A stretch of DNA of 64,000 nt, from contig CAZTGZ010000006.1 in the NCBI GenBank assembly GCA_964613385.1, forward strand, positions 1 to 64,000, given 5' to 3'. The translations under genes were made by a program, and so were the position numbers. This DNA is from CAZTGZ01 sp964613385. Lineage in GTDB: Bacteria; Bacteroidota; Bacteroidia; NS11-12g; UBA9320. Below are positions 1-8,928 of this stretch, one piece after another (the stretch's first letter is position 1; every line of letters starts with the position of its first letter). The notes under the pieces were generated by a model, which did not search any database, was not told the origin of the DNA, and was given only the letters and a program-made list of their open reading frames with translations.

Positions 1-150
1 TCGAACCGACAAGCGATATGCGGCATGATAAACCCAACTTCCTACAAAATACGCTTCAGCATCTCTCACTCTTTCATCCTTCTGCCGCTACTCGAACTGA
101 CAAGCTTTTCTCCATTCATACAAATAAGACCACAAATGAATCTCACCCCC

Positions 151-186
151 CAAAAAAAATCCCGGAAGCCACAAAGCCCCCGGGAT
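151..186 (-). terminator. Rho-independent terminator of groESL
   Basis: Read on the minus strand, a 7-bp stem (ATCCCGG paired with CCGGGAT, arms at 159-165 and 180-186) is followed by a run of Ts encoded by the A-tract at 152-159. It lies about 30 bases past the groEL stop codon, where the end of the groES-groEL transcript is expected. Confidence 0.75.
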
Positions 187-190
187 CATT

Positions 191-217
191 CTAATTTCTA
201 ATTTCTAATTTCTAAAT
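191..217. repeat. Heptamer tandem repeat after groEL
   Basis: CTAATTT is repeated three times in a row from 191, followed by a degenerate fourth copy that runs into the groEL stop codon. It sits between the stop codon and the terminator hairpin. The first 150 bases of the window show no gene that can be supported. Confidence 0.6.
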
Positions 218-1855
218 TTAATAGCCCATTCCGTCCATGCCGCCCATACCAGGATGCATTGCGGGAGCTTTGTTCTCCTCTGGCTCATCGGCGATCAAAC
301 AGTCTGTGGTTAAGAGCATACTTGCAACAGAAGCTGCATTTTCCAAAGCTACTCTGCTCACCTTGGTTGGGTCAATAACACCGGCTGCAATCAGATTCTC
401 AAATTGCTCAGTGCGGGCATTGTATCCGAAGTCGTCCTTGCCTTCGCGAATTTTCTGAATAATTACAGATCCTTCACCACCGGCATTGGCCACAATTTGT
501 CTTAATGGTTCTTCCAATGAGCGACGGATAATCTGGATTCCCGTAGTCTCATCTTCATTGCTTCCACTCATTCCGTTCAAAGCCTCAATGGCACGGATAT
601 AAGCAACACCACCTCCAGGAACGATTCCTTCTTCAACCGCAGCGCGGGTTGCATGCAGGGCGTCGTCCACACGGTCTTTCTTCTCTTTCATCTCTACTTC
701 AGAGGCAGCACCAATATACAATACTGCAACTCCACCGCTCAATTTAGCCAGACGTTCCTGAAGTTTTTCGCGATCATAATCAGAAGTAGAAGATTCAATC
801 TGCGCCTTAATCTGCTGAATACGGCTTTGAATTTCTTCTTTCGCACCATTACCGTTTACAATGGTGGTATTGTCTTTGTTGATGACAATTTTCTCGCAAG
901 TTCCCAGGCTGTCGAAATTGGCATCTTCTAATTTGCGGCCCTGCTCTTCGCTGATCACATGACCTCCGGTTAGGATGGCGATGTCTTGTAACATCTCTTT
1001 TCTGCGATCTCCGAATCCCGGAGCTTTTACCGCTGCAACTTTCAAGGCACCACGGATTTTATTTACCACCAAAGTAGCGAGGGCTTCGCCTTCCACTTCT
1101 TCGGAGATAATAACCAGGGGCTTGCCGGTTTGAGCTACTTTCTCCAACACAGGCAACAATTCCTTCATGCTGCTTACTTTTTTATCGTAAATCAGAATGT
1201 AAGGATTGTCCAGATCCGCTTCCATTTTCTCGGTATTCGTTACGAAATATGGAGACAAATAACCTCGATCGAATTGCATACCTTCTACCGTTTTAACTTC
1301 GGTTTCGGTTCCTTTGGCTTCTTCCACGGTGATTACCCCATCTTTACCCACTTTTTCCATGGCAGATGCGATCAATTCTCCGATTAAATCGTCGTTGTTG
1401 GCAGAAATAGAGGCTACCTGACGTATTTTGTTGATATCGTCACCAACTACCTGTGAGGAGTTTTGCAAATTGGCCACAACAGCTTTTACAGCTTTATCGA
1501 TTCCACGTTTCAAATCCATTGGATTGGCACCGGCCGCAACGTTCTTTAAGCCCGCATTTACAATGGCTTGTGCCAATACAGTTGCAGTCGTAGTGCCATC
1601 ACCTGCCAGATCAGCAGTTTTGGAAGCCACTTCTTTCACCATTTGAGCACCCATGTTTTCTATGGGGTTTTTCAATTCGATTTCTTTCGCAACGGTTACA
1701 CCGTCTTTGGTAACATTTGGAGATCCGAATTTTTTATCAATTACTACGTTACGTCCTTTTGGACCTAATGTAACTTTTACTGCATTCGCCAAAGCGTCAA
1801 CACCTTTCTTGAGACTATCTCTGGCGTCGGTGTTAAAATGAATCTGTTTTGCCAT
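218..1855 (-). CDS. groEL: Chaperonin GroEL (60 kDa, Hsp60)
   Basis: Cytoplasmic chaperonin subunit. Two rings of seven enclose unfolded protein and fold it with ATP and the GroES lid. The 545-residue length is standard. The ATP-binding signature GDGTTTATVLAQ lies near residue 86, and the family signature AAVEEGIVPGGG near residue 405. The C-terminus has the usual Gly-Met-rich flexible tail (GGMDGMGY). It begins with ATG (MAKQIHF). It follows groES with 24 bases between, forming the usual groESL operon, and a hairpin terminator follows it. No CIRCE inverted repeat was seen upstream of the operon, so heat control here probably does not use HrcA at this site. Confidence 0.99.
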   Translation of the reverse strand: MAKQIHFNTDARDSLKKGVDALANAVKVTLGPKGRNVVIDKKFGSPNVTKDGVTVAKEIELKNPIENMGAQMVKEVASKTADLAGDGTTTATVLAQAIVNAGLKNVAAGANPMDLKRGIDKAVKAVVANLQNSSQVVGDDINKIRQVASISANNDDLIGELIASAMEKVGKDGVITVEEAKGTETEVKTVEGMQFDRGYLSPYFVTNTEKMEADLDNPYILIYDKKVSSMKELLPVLEKVAQTGKPLVIISEEVEGEALATLVVNKIRGALKVAAVKAPGFGDRRKEMLQDIAILTGGHVISEEQGRKLEDANFDSLGTCEKIVINKDNTTIVNGNGAKEEIQSRIQQIKAQIESSTSDYDREKLQERLAKLSGGVAVLYIGAASEVEMKEKKDRVDDALHATRAAVEEGIVPGGGVAYIRAIEALNGMSGSNEDETTGIQIIRRSLEEPLRQIVANAGGEGSVIIQKIREGKDDFGYNARTEQFENLIAAGVIDPTKVSRVALENAASVASMLLTTDCLIADEPEENKAPAMHPGMGGMDGMGY

Positions 1856-1879
1856 TTTCTTAATTTTTTATAATTCTGA

Positions 1880-2149
1880 TTAAATGATTGCTAAAATGTC
1901 GCTCTCGCGCATCATTAAAAGGTCTTTTCCTTCTACATTAATTTCTGTTCCGCTGTACTTACCATACAATACAACATCTCCCGTTTTTACGGTCATTGGT
2001 TCGTCTTTCTTACCGTTACCAACGGCAACCACGGTGCCTCTTTGAGGTTTTTCTTTCGCAGTGTCGGGAATGTACAATCCGCCTGCGGTTTTCTCTTCTG
2101 CTGCTGCAGGTTCAATCAGAACCCGGTCTGCTAATGGTTTGATATTCAT
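1880..2149 (-). CDS. groES: Co-chaperonin GroES (10 kDa, Hsp10)
   Basis: Heptameric lid of the GroEL chamber. The 89-residue length and the N-terminal signature MNIKPLADRVLIEPAAAEEK match the family. The mobile loop that contacts GroEL is the TAGGLYIPDTAKEKP segment, and the C-terminal half contains the usual DVVLYGKYSGTEI strand. It is the first gene of groESL. The 184 bases upstream are shared with the divergent M4 peptidase and must hold the promoters of both, but no groES promoter could be assigned confidently. Confidence 0.98.
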   Translation of the reverse strand: MNIKPLADRVLIEPAAAEEKTAGGLYIPDTAKEKPQRGTVVAVGNGKKDEPMTVKTGDVVLYGKYSGTEINVEGKDLLMMRESDILAII

Positions 2150-2320
2150 AATTCGTTTGACTTATTACGTTTGTCTGTGCATTATCACATTGTATGCCAT
2201 TTGAACAACGTTAATACAATGTTACAAATAGAGACAATTTGACAGAAGTTAACTGACAACTATCATGACATCCGACCCAGGATAAGCGTATCTGTCAGTT
2301 CTATTTTGAAATACAATTCC

Positions 2321-2328
2321 TATATTCG
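2321..2328 (+). promoter_or_regulatory. Putative -7 box for the M4 peptidase
   Basis: TATATTCG matches 7 of 8 positions of the Bacteroidota -7 consensus TAnnTTTG. It ends five bases before the TTG start codon at 2334, so transcription could begin at or next to the start codon. No convincing TTTG -33 element was found at the expected distance. Confidence 0.35.
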
Positions 2329-2333
2329 TGTAA

Positions 2334-5300
2334 TTGAAGAAACTTCTACTTATTTTATTCTTTTTCTCGCTTTGCATTCAGGGAATTTCTCAGGATCGCG
2401 GAAGAATAATGACTTCAGACAAATATCAAATGTGGGTGCAGGATACACTGCTCCAAACGCCCCGTTATATTCGATATTGGCCGGAATCACAGCCTTCCAT
2501 TCAAACCTGGCAATCTGAATTGAATCGCCATTGTGGCCCGGCAGATCTGACATCCTGGAAACTGAGCCGAAAAGAGTCGCAGGGAGAAGAGGAATTCTAC
2601 TTCTATCAGCAATTGTTTAAAAATATTCCGGTAGATGGCGCCGTAATGGGTGTGCGCAAAGTAGAAGCCAAGATGGCATCTTTACATGGCCTTTGTTTAT
2701 TGAAATTATCGGATAGCGAGGCGTTGATTTCTCCCGAACAAGCCATAGAAAAAGCTTTGTCGCTATACCCGGCTGAAAAGTATAAATGGGAGGAAGCGCA
2801 TGAAGAAGCATTTATTAAGGAAATCAGATCAGATTCAAGTGCGACCTGGTATCCCAAAGCGGAATTGGTATTTGCCCCAAGGGACTTTCAGGTGCATCCG
2901 GATAATTACGCCTTGTGTTACCGCTTCGAAATTCATTCAGAACAGCCCTTATTCGCATATAAAATTTACGTGAACGCTTCAAACGGCGAAATACATGCCG
3001 TTGAAGATATGATTCACATCATCAACAGCCAGGGAACGGCTAAAACCAAGTATAGCGATACCCAGCAAATTACAACCGACAGTTTGGCCGGGTCTTTTCG
3101 TTTGCGAGAAGTCGGAAGAGGTAATGGGGTTGAAACATACAATTTGAAAAAAGGCACATCCTATGGGGCGGCAGTAGATTTTACGGATGCAGACAATTTC
3201 TGGGATAATACCAATGCCAACCAGGATGAAATCGCCACCGATGCACACTGGGGTGCTGAAAAAACCTACGATTATTATTTCCAGAAATTCGGACGAAACA
3301 GCTATGACGGCAACGGGGCTAAAATCCGAAGTTATGTGCATTACAGCAGCAATTACAACAATGCATTTTGGAATGGATCTGTAATGACATATGGTGATGG
3401 AAATGGTTCGGTTTTTTACCCTTTAACCTGCCTGGATGTCTGCGCTCATGAGGTAACTCATGCGGTTACTACCAATACCGCAGCTCTTGTTTATTCTTAC
3501 GAAAGCGGTGCCTTGAATGAATCATTTTCCGACATATTTGGAAACTCTATAGAGAAATTTGCCAAACCCAATCAATTCAACTGGCGACTGGGAGAGGAGA
3601 TAACCCCGAGTGGAACCGGTATCCGGCATATGGGAAGTCCGGATGCCCTTTGGCATTCGGACACATACAAAGGCACATTATGGTATAGTGGCGCCGGAGA
3701 CAACGGAGGTGTTCATACCAATAGCGGGGTTCAAAATTATTGGTATTATCTGCTTTGCGAAGGGGGAATAGGTAAAAACGATCTGAACGATTCATTCTGG
3801 GTGGATAGCATGGGCATGTTAAAAGCAGAACAGATCGCATATCGGAATCTGAGTGTATATCTTGGTAAAAATTCCCAATATGCGGATGCACGATTCTTCT
3901 CAATACAAGCGGCCGTTGACCTGTTCGGGAACTGCAGTCCGGAGGTGATTGCCACGACCAATGCCTGGCATGCTGTTGGAGTTGGGCAGCGATATGACAG
4001 CGGTGCAGTGATAGCCGATTTTGCGGTAGATACATTCTTTTGCAGGACTCCGGTGAGTGTTCCTTTTCAAAATCTGAGTCTGAATGCCAATAAGTATAAG
4101 TGGGATTTCGGAGATGGCAATGGATCCACTGTTTCAAATCCTGTTCATAACTATCAAAATCAAGGAACCTTCAGTGTAAGCCTGGAAGCTGAAGGGTGCT
4201 TTGTAAACATCAAAGACACAATTTTCAGGTTGAATGTAATCGAGATTGACTCAACACCTGATATATGCCGCGCTGTGGTTATGACTAAAGGTAAATGGAC
4301 CAATTCGAGCATTTGTGATGGTTTTGTGTATGACAATGGCGGAGAAGGCAAGTATGAACACTTGGTACGGGATACATTGACGTTGTCTCCTTCAAATGCA
4401 GATTCGATTGAACTAACTTTTTTGGATTTTGATTACGAGAACAAATTTGACAGTGTTTATATATACGATGGTTCTACTCCGGCCGCGACGAAAATAGGAG
4501 GATATACAGGTAGCACCTTGCCCAATGGTGGAAACCGAATCGTAAGTAGCGGGGGGTCGCTTACCCTGATTCACTTTTCTGATCCTCTTGAAAATGGCAG
4601 AGGCTTTAAGGCATCTGTAAAGGCATATAAACCACCTTTGTCGCTCGTAGCCATGCCGGATACTACCGTTTGTTATGGGCAAAATATAAGGGTTTGGGTG
4701 AGTCCGGCAGGAGGAAGTGCCGTAGATTATCTGTTTAACTGGAACGGAGAAAGTACCTTAGACTCATTTAAAATCCTGAATGTTTCACGAGATACAAGCT
4801 TCACCGTTTCTCTAACTGATGTTTGTACCGGTTTGGGAGATACAGTTGCATTTAATATAACTGTGCGCAGTCCGTTAAGTCTCAATGTTTCACCTGATAC
4901 ATTGATCTGCTACGGCACCTCAGCAACTCTCCGTGCCAATGTTACCGGAGGGTATGCCACGGGCTATCAATTCCGTTGGAATCAAGTAGCCGGTGGTTCG
5001 ACTTTTATTACGTCTCCAATAGCAGATAGCTCTTTTCAATTGATTGTGAGTGATGGCTGCTCACATTTTGGAGATACTGCATCGATACTGGTCAAAGTGA
5101 TGCCATCTTTGAGCCTGCAATTATCTGCAGACACACTCATTTGTTCCGGAGGCTCCGCTAATTTGCGTGCCTTGGCATCCGGAGGAAGATCCCCACTCAG
5201 CCTTTCATGGTCACATGGATTGGGCACAGGGGCTAATAAGTCAGTTAATCCATTGCTGCATACGACATATACGGTTCAATTGACAGATGGTTGTTCTCAA

Positions 5301-6821
5301 CCGGGTATATTAGACAGCATCAGAGTCATGGTCAGGGCACCTCTTTCTATCATACTGCCTGCCGATACCTTAATCTGTAACGGACAAGGCTTGAGGATTG
5401 ATGCCCAGTTAATAGGAGGAGATACCGCAAATAGAATGGTTCTTTGGAATTCGGCAGCCTCGGGTCCATTTATAGTTGTTGCACCGGTCCGGGATACTTT
5501 AATCACAGCAGTGGCCTCCGATAATTGCAGTTCTCCGGCAGCACAGGATCAGATATTCATTCGTGTTCGCAGTCCATTGCAGGTCACCTTGCCGGCTAAC
5601 GACACAATTTGCCATGGAGAAAGCAGAAATTTACAGGCGAATGGAAGTGGCGGAAACCCGTCAGCGTATCAATTTACCTGGTTAAATGGACTCGGAAGTG
5701 GTAATTTAATATCCGTAAATCCTGCCACCCAGACAACATATAGGGTTGTATTGACAGACAACTGCAGCACAATTCCTGATACCGCATCTACCATTTTATT
5801 TGTCAGAAATCCTTTGCTGATTACCGCGCCCATTGCCTTTCACATTTGCCAGGGCGATACCGTAAAAACCAGTGTGTCCGGATCAGGCGGCTTGTCTAAC
5901 TCCTATTCTTTTAGTTGGAGTCCGGGAGGTTTGACCGGAGATCAGGTAAGCTTGACCCCCTTGTCAACTACGTGGTATACTGTCACCTTAAATGATGGTT
6001 GTAGCAATTACGATGCAGACAGTATTCTGGTTAATGTAAAACCTTCACCCTTGACGGATTTTTACGCACAAAGCAGTCCCTTGTGCAATGGTAAACCCCT
6101 GCAATTCAGGAATTTAACGCCATCTTCTCCTTTGGATATTTATGAATGGGATTTCGGTGATGGCAATGGCTCAGGGGCATTGGAACCATGGCATATTTAT
6201 GATGAAGCCGGCTGGTACAATGTGAGCCTTAAAATTACCAATAATCAAGGATGCAGTACAACAAAAACCTATGATTCTTTGGTAGAAGTTGTGCAAATGC
6301 CCTTTCCAAAATTTTCTCTTCCTTCTCTCAGTCTGTCTATAGATCAGCCGTTGTTAGAACCGGTTAATCAGTCTTTATTTGCCGAAACTTATCTTTGGGA
6401 TTTCGGAAATTCAGATCAATCTGCTGAGGTATCTCCTAAATATCAATACACGGATACCGGTCATTACAAGGTGAATCTTCAAACATTTAATCGATTGGGA
6501 TGTGATTCGTCGTATAGTTTAGACATTTGGGTGAAGCCCATATTATATATGCATATTCCAAATGCATTCACACCGGAAGATAAAAATGGAAACAACGATT
6601 ATTTCCGTCCGACGTTTTCTGGTGTACAATCCATGACCGTAAAAGTATTTAATCGTTGGGGGGCCAAAGTGTATGAAAGCGAGTCATTGGACGCCAAATG
6701 GAATGGTCAAGATTCAGATGGGGATTTGTTACCACCCGGAGCCTACATTTATCATATACGAATCATAGATATGGACAGGATGACGCATACATATCGTGGT
6801 TCTGTGCATTTGATGAGATAA
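2334..6821 (+). CDS. Secreted M4 (thermolysin-type) metallopeptidase with CUB, Ig-like repeats and T9SS type B sorting domain
   Basis: A large extracellular zinc protease. The only usable start is TTG, since an in-frame stop lies just upstream and the next Met comes after the signal peptide (MKKLLLILFFFSLCIQGISQ). An FTP/PepSY-like propeptide precedes the M4 catalytic domain. The zinc ligands are H372 and H376 in HEVTH and E396 in NESFSD, with the thermolysin spacing of 20 residues. Next come a PKD domain (about 565-635), a CUB-like domain (about 644-765), six Ig-like repeats of 75-80 residues each opening near a DT-x-C-x-G motif (about 770-1240), further PKD-type domains, and a C-terminal gliding-motility type domain (about 1403-1495: NAFTPEDKNGNNDYF, then FNRWG). 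The tail marks it for T9SS export and surface attachment. Confidence 0.95.
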   Translation: MKKLLLILFFFSLCIQGISQDRGRIMTSDKYQMWVQDTLLQTPRYIRYWPESQPSIQTWQSELNRHCGPADLTSWKLSRKESQGEEEFYFYQQLFKNIPVDGAVMGVRKVEAKMASLHGLCLLKLSDSEALISPEQAIEKALSLYPAEKYKWEEAHEEAFIKEIRSDSSATWYPKAELVFAPRDFQVHPDNYALCYRFEIHSEQPLFAYKIYVNASNGEIHAVEDMIHIINSQGTAKTKYSDTQQITTDSLAGSFRLREVGRGNGVETYNLKKGTSYGAAVDFTDADNFWDNTNANQDEIATDAHWGAEKTYDYYFQKFGRNSYDGNGAKIRSYVHYSSNYNNAFWNGSVMTYGDGNGSVFYPLTCLDVCAHEVTHAVTTNTAALVYSYESGALNESFSDIFGNSIEKFAKPNQFNWRLGEEITPSGTGIRHMGSPDALWHSDTYKGTLWYSGAGDNGGVHTNSGVQNYWYYLLCEGGIGKNDLNDSFWVDSMGMLKAEQIAYRNLSVYLGKNSQYADARFFSIQAAVDLFGNCSPEVIATTNAWHAVGVGQRYDSGAVIADFAVDTFFCRTPVSVPFQNLSLNANKYKWDFGDGNGSTVSNPVHNYQNQGTFSVSLEAEGCFVNIKDTIFRLNVIEIDSTPDICRAVVMTKGKWTNSSICDGFVYDNGGEGKYEHLVRDTLTLSPSNADSIELTFLDFDYENKFDSVYIYDGSTPAATKIGGYTGSTLPNGGNRIVSSGGSLTLIHFSDPLENGRGFKASVKAYKPPLSLVAMPDTTVCYGQNIRVWVSPAGGSAVDYLFNWNGESTLDSFKILNVSRDTSFTVSLTDVCTGLGDTVAFNITVRSPLSLNVSPDTLICYGTSATLRANVTGGYATGYQFRWNQVAGGSTFITSPIADSSFQLIVSDGCSHFGDTASILVKVMPSLSLQLSADTLICSGGSANLRALASGGRSPLSLSWSHGLGTGANKSVNPLLHTTYTVQLTDGCSQPGILDSIRVMVRAPLSIILPADTLICNGQGLRIDAQLIGGDTANRMVLWNSAASGPFIVVAPVRDTLITAVASDNCSSPAAQDQIFIRVRSPLQVTLPANDTICHGESRNLQANGSGGNPSAYQFTWLNGLGSGNLISVNPATQTTYRVVLTDNCSTIPDTASTILFVRNPLLITAPIAFHICQGDTVKTSVSGSGGLSNSYSFSWSPGGLTGDQVSLTPLSTTWYTVTLNDGCSNYDADSILVNVKPSPLTDFYAQSSPLCNGKPLQFRNLTPSSPLDIYEWDFGDGNGSGALEPWHIYDEAGWYNVSLKITNNQGCSTTKTYDSLVEVVQMPFPKFSLPSLSLSIDQPLLEPVNQSLFAETYLWDFGNSDQSAEVSPKYQYTDTGHYKVNLQTFNRLGCDSSYSLDIWVKPILYMHIPNAFTPEDKNGNNDYFRPTFSGVQSMTVKVFNRWGAKVYESESLDAKWNGQDSDGDLLPPGAYIYHIRIIDMDRMTHTYRGSVHLMR

Positions 6822-6948
6822 GCAGGAAATTTCTGTCAGTGCGATTCAATCATTTTAGGGATTTTATCCATGAACGAACAGCACATTGGTATTCACAAGC
6901 GAGAAAGAAAAATTAAATGAAGGTGCTTTTTGGAAAGCGAAACCAAAA

Positions 6949-7293
6949 TTATGGATTGGCCGGAGCCTGTTCGGCAGGAGTTCCTTGAGGCACTGTCTGC
7001 ATTGGGGATTCAACAGCCGGAACACCTTCTTCATCAAATTGCTTCTTCAACAAAGATTCAGTTTTTTGAGAACTGGCCGTAAAAAGATTGCTGGCCAATG
7101 CGAGTACCAAAAGACTAAGTACCAACGTCCAGGTAGCCTTTTCTATAAAATCATTGGTTCTTTTTACACCCATGATTCGTGTTCCTGCGGAAAAATTCGA
7201 AGCAATTCCACCACCTTTTGGGTTCTGAATTAACACAACCAGGGTGAGCAACACACAAACGATAATGCAAAGTATAATTACGGTAACAAACAT
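6949..7293 (-). CDS. secG: Preprotein translocase subunit SecG
   Basis: Small inner-membrane subunit of the SecYEG channel that helps SecA-driven export. There are two hydrophobic helices (about residues 2-22 and 54-72). Between them lies the family loop with LVVLIQNPKGGG and the SAGTRIMGVKRTNDF segment. The C-terminal tail, rich in Ala, Pro and Gln, resembles other Bacteroidota SecG proteins. It is the last gene of the miaB-lptE-secG run, 10 bases after the preceding stop. About 125 bases with no evident gene separate it from the convergent M4 peptidase. Confidence 0.95.
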   Translation of the reverse strand: MFVTVIILCIIVCVLLTLVVLIQNPKGGGIASNFSAGTRIMGVKRTNDFIEKATWTLVLSLLVLALASNLFTASSQKTESLLKKQFDEEGVPAVESPMQTVPQGTPAEQAPANP

Positions 7294-7303
7294 GATTTGT
7301 ATC

Positions 7304-8437
7304 TTATTTTAATTCCAATTCTTGAATACGGGCTGCAAAGAACGCACTGTTTGCCGGATTTTGCAAGATTAATTTTTTGTAGATTTCAATTGCTTTTCCT
7401 GTATGACCTTGTCGCACAAATAGTTCTGCCAGACTGCTGCTCACAAAATCAAGGTTTAATTCTTCACTTTTTCTGGCCATATTTTCAGGCTTATAGAATT
7501 CAACCTTCGGACGGGTAATACTTGGTTTTTCCTGAAGAAACTTCGACAGTAAATCCGTTGTGTCTTCGGAAACAGGCTGTTTTTCTGATTCCGGTTCTTT
7601 AAAATGGTCGAGCCAATACGAGAAATCATGTTCAGATTCCTGATTTTCTTCTATATACCCTGAAAGTTCCTTTTCAGGATCATATACAGATATAACAGGT
7701 AAAGACTCTTTTTCAGGACGGGAGGAAACCTCCAAACCGGCAAGCTCAATCAGCGGATCATATACAATGGTGAACTCTTTGGAAGTAGTGGACTCATTGA
7801 CATCATTTTCAGATGTATCCAATTCTCCGCTATTGTTTTCGATTACTGCTGAATTTTCGGCCAATTCATTTTCAAGAATATCTTCTTTTTTACGGACGAT
7901 AGAATCATCATTTATCAGAAGTTCGGGTTCCAATGTTTGGTCTGTGAACTCGGGTATTTCCTCGTTAACCGGTTCTTCAACAGTGAGTAGTTCTTCTTCT
8001 TTGACAGGGATGTCAATGAGACCATCGTCTTCGCTGAGCTCATGAGCATCAGGGATGACTTCGGATATAACATCTTCAGCGGCCGTAGTTTCCGGAAATT
8101 CTTCGATCTGTTCTTCTATAGCAGAATCTAACAAATTGTCGGAGTTCGCAATCTGATTCGCTTCATCAACAAATACAGAAACTTTATCATCCGGAGTCAG
8201 CAGCATATTATGCATGATGTCGTACATCACGGAACGATCACCAACGTACGCGGCGGCTCTTTTTAAGGTGCCGTCATACAACGAAGATTTTTCATTTTGA
8301 TTGGATTTTGCCAGCAGAACATGCAGCAATTGAAACCAGGGATATTCCCGGCATTTCATTTCCAGTTCGGCTCTTTCCTGCTTCCCCAGATTGCGATAGT
8401 TTCTCGCCAAATCCAATATATATTGAGCGTTTACCAA
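7304..8437 (-). CDS. TPR-like cytoplasmic protein between lptE and secG
   Basis: 377 residues of unknown function. The N-terminal 100 residues contain a motif common in Bacteroidota proteins (CREYPWFQLLHVLLAKS). A long acidic, low-complexity middle (about 115-330, rich in Glu, Asp, Ser) follows, and the C-terminal 50 residues look like one TPR unit (ELFVRQGHTGKAIEIYKKLI). No signal peptide is visible. The start is a TTG overlapping the lptE stop; the next Met, at residue 27, would remove conserved-looking sequence. A gene of this type is expected at this place in Bacteroidota genomes. It may be a scaffold or partner protein, but no activity can be read from the sequence. Confidence 0.8.
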   Translation of the reverse strand: MVNAQYILDLARNYRNLGKQERAELEMKCREYPWFQLLHVLLAKSNQNEKSSLYDGTLKRAAAYVGDRSVMYDIMHNMLLTPDDKVSVFVDEANQIANSDNLLDSAIEEQIEEFPETTAAEDVISEVIPDAHELSEDDGLIDIPVKEEELLTVEEPVNEEIPEFTDQTLEPELLINDDSIVRKKEDILENELAENSAVIENNSGELDTSENDVNESTTSKEFTIVYDPLIELAGLEVSSRPEKESLPVISVYDPEKELSGYIEENQESEHDFSYWLDHFKEPESEKQPVSEDTTDLLSKFLQEKPSITRPKVEFYKPENMARKSEELNLDFVSSSLAELFVRQGHTGKAIEIYKKLILQNPANSAFFAARIQELELK

Positions 8438-8928
8438 TTGATTGCTGCCCGGTTAAAAATTTCCTGTACGATCATATTGGTGATGTCATCAACCAATTTA
8501 GTTTCCAGACTGCTAAATGATTTGTTGGCATCGAAATCCTGAAATTGAGTGAAAGACTGTTCAAAATTGAGTTTGGGATGTTTGGTGCATTCCATTTTAG
8601 CCATAATGGTAATTTTGAGACGGTTGAGGGAACTACTGGTATTGTTTTGTATGGCCACCGGTTCAACCGTATATTCAGTTATTGATCCACTGAAAGAAAA
8701 ATCACCCGAACTTGCAACCAGATCCAAATTGGTTTCAGATATAAACTTGGTCTTTAATTTTTCCGAGAATTGCTGGCTCAACAGAGGATTCACAATGCCG
8801 GCTCTATTGTCAAAGTAGGCAATACTCACGGTTTCTACGTCAGGAGGAATGGTTACGCCATTCATCTTATAAAACCCGCACTGACTCAGCGTGAGCATCA
8901 ACATCAACATGAACAGTGTTCTAATCAA
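8431..8928 (-). CDS. lptE: LPS-assembly lipoprotein LptE family
   Basis: Outer-membrane lipoprotein that would plug and assist LptD in delivering lipopolysaccharide to the cell surface. After the signal peptide and lipobox Cys (LTLSQC) comes GFYKMNGVTIPPDVETVSI, close to the opening of Bacteroidota LptE, then a two-layer alpha/beta fold ending in DDITNMIVQEIFNRA. The start is uncertain. TTG at 8928 overlaps the upstream stop and gives a compact signal peptide with one Arg. ATG at 8982 or 9006 would lie inside the sigma-54 gene, and ATG at 8910 leaves no basic residue. It is translationally coupled on both sides. Confidence 0.88.
   Translation of the reverse strand: MIRTLFMLMLMLTLSQCGFYKMNGVTIPPDVETVSIAYFDNRAGIVNPLLSQQFSEKLKTKFISETNLDLVASSGDFSFSGSITEYTVEPVAIQNNTSSSLNRLKITIMAKMECTKHPKLNFEQSFTQFQDFDANKSFSSLETKLVDDITNMIVQEIFNRAAINW

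Noticed and set aside
1..217. Imperfect 14-base repeat (1-14 and 92-105, TCGAAC-C/T-GACAAGC)
   Set aside because: Only two copies, 91 bases apart, with no gene, inverted ends or further copies. The window edge cuts the context, so no element can be claimed.
2150..2333. CIRCE element for heat-shock control of groESL
   Set aside because: No inverted TTAGCACTC/GAGTGCTAA pair was found in the region upstream of groES.
3577..4137. A 186-codon open frame antisense to the M4 peptidase
   Set aside because: It lies wholly inside a well-supported coding sequence, has no recognisable domain or signal, and its residue use is that of a reverse-frame shadow.
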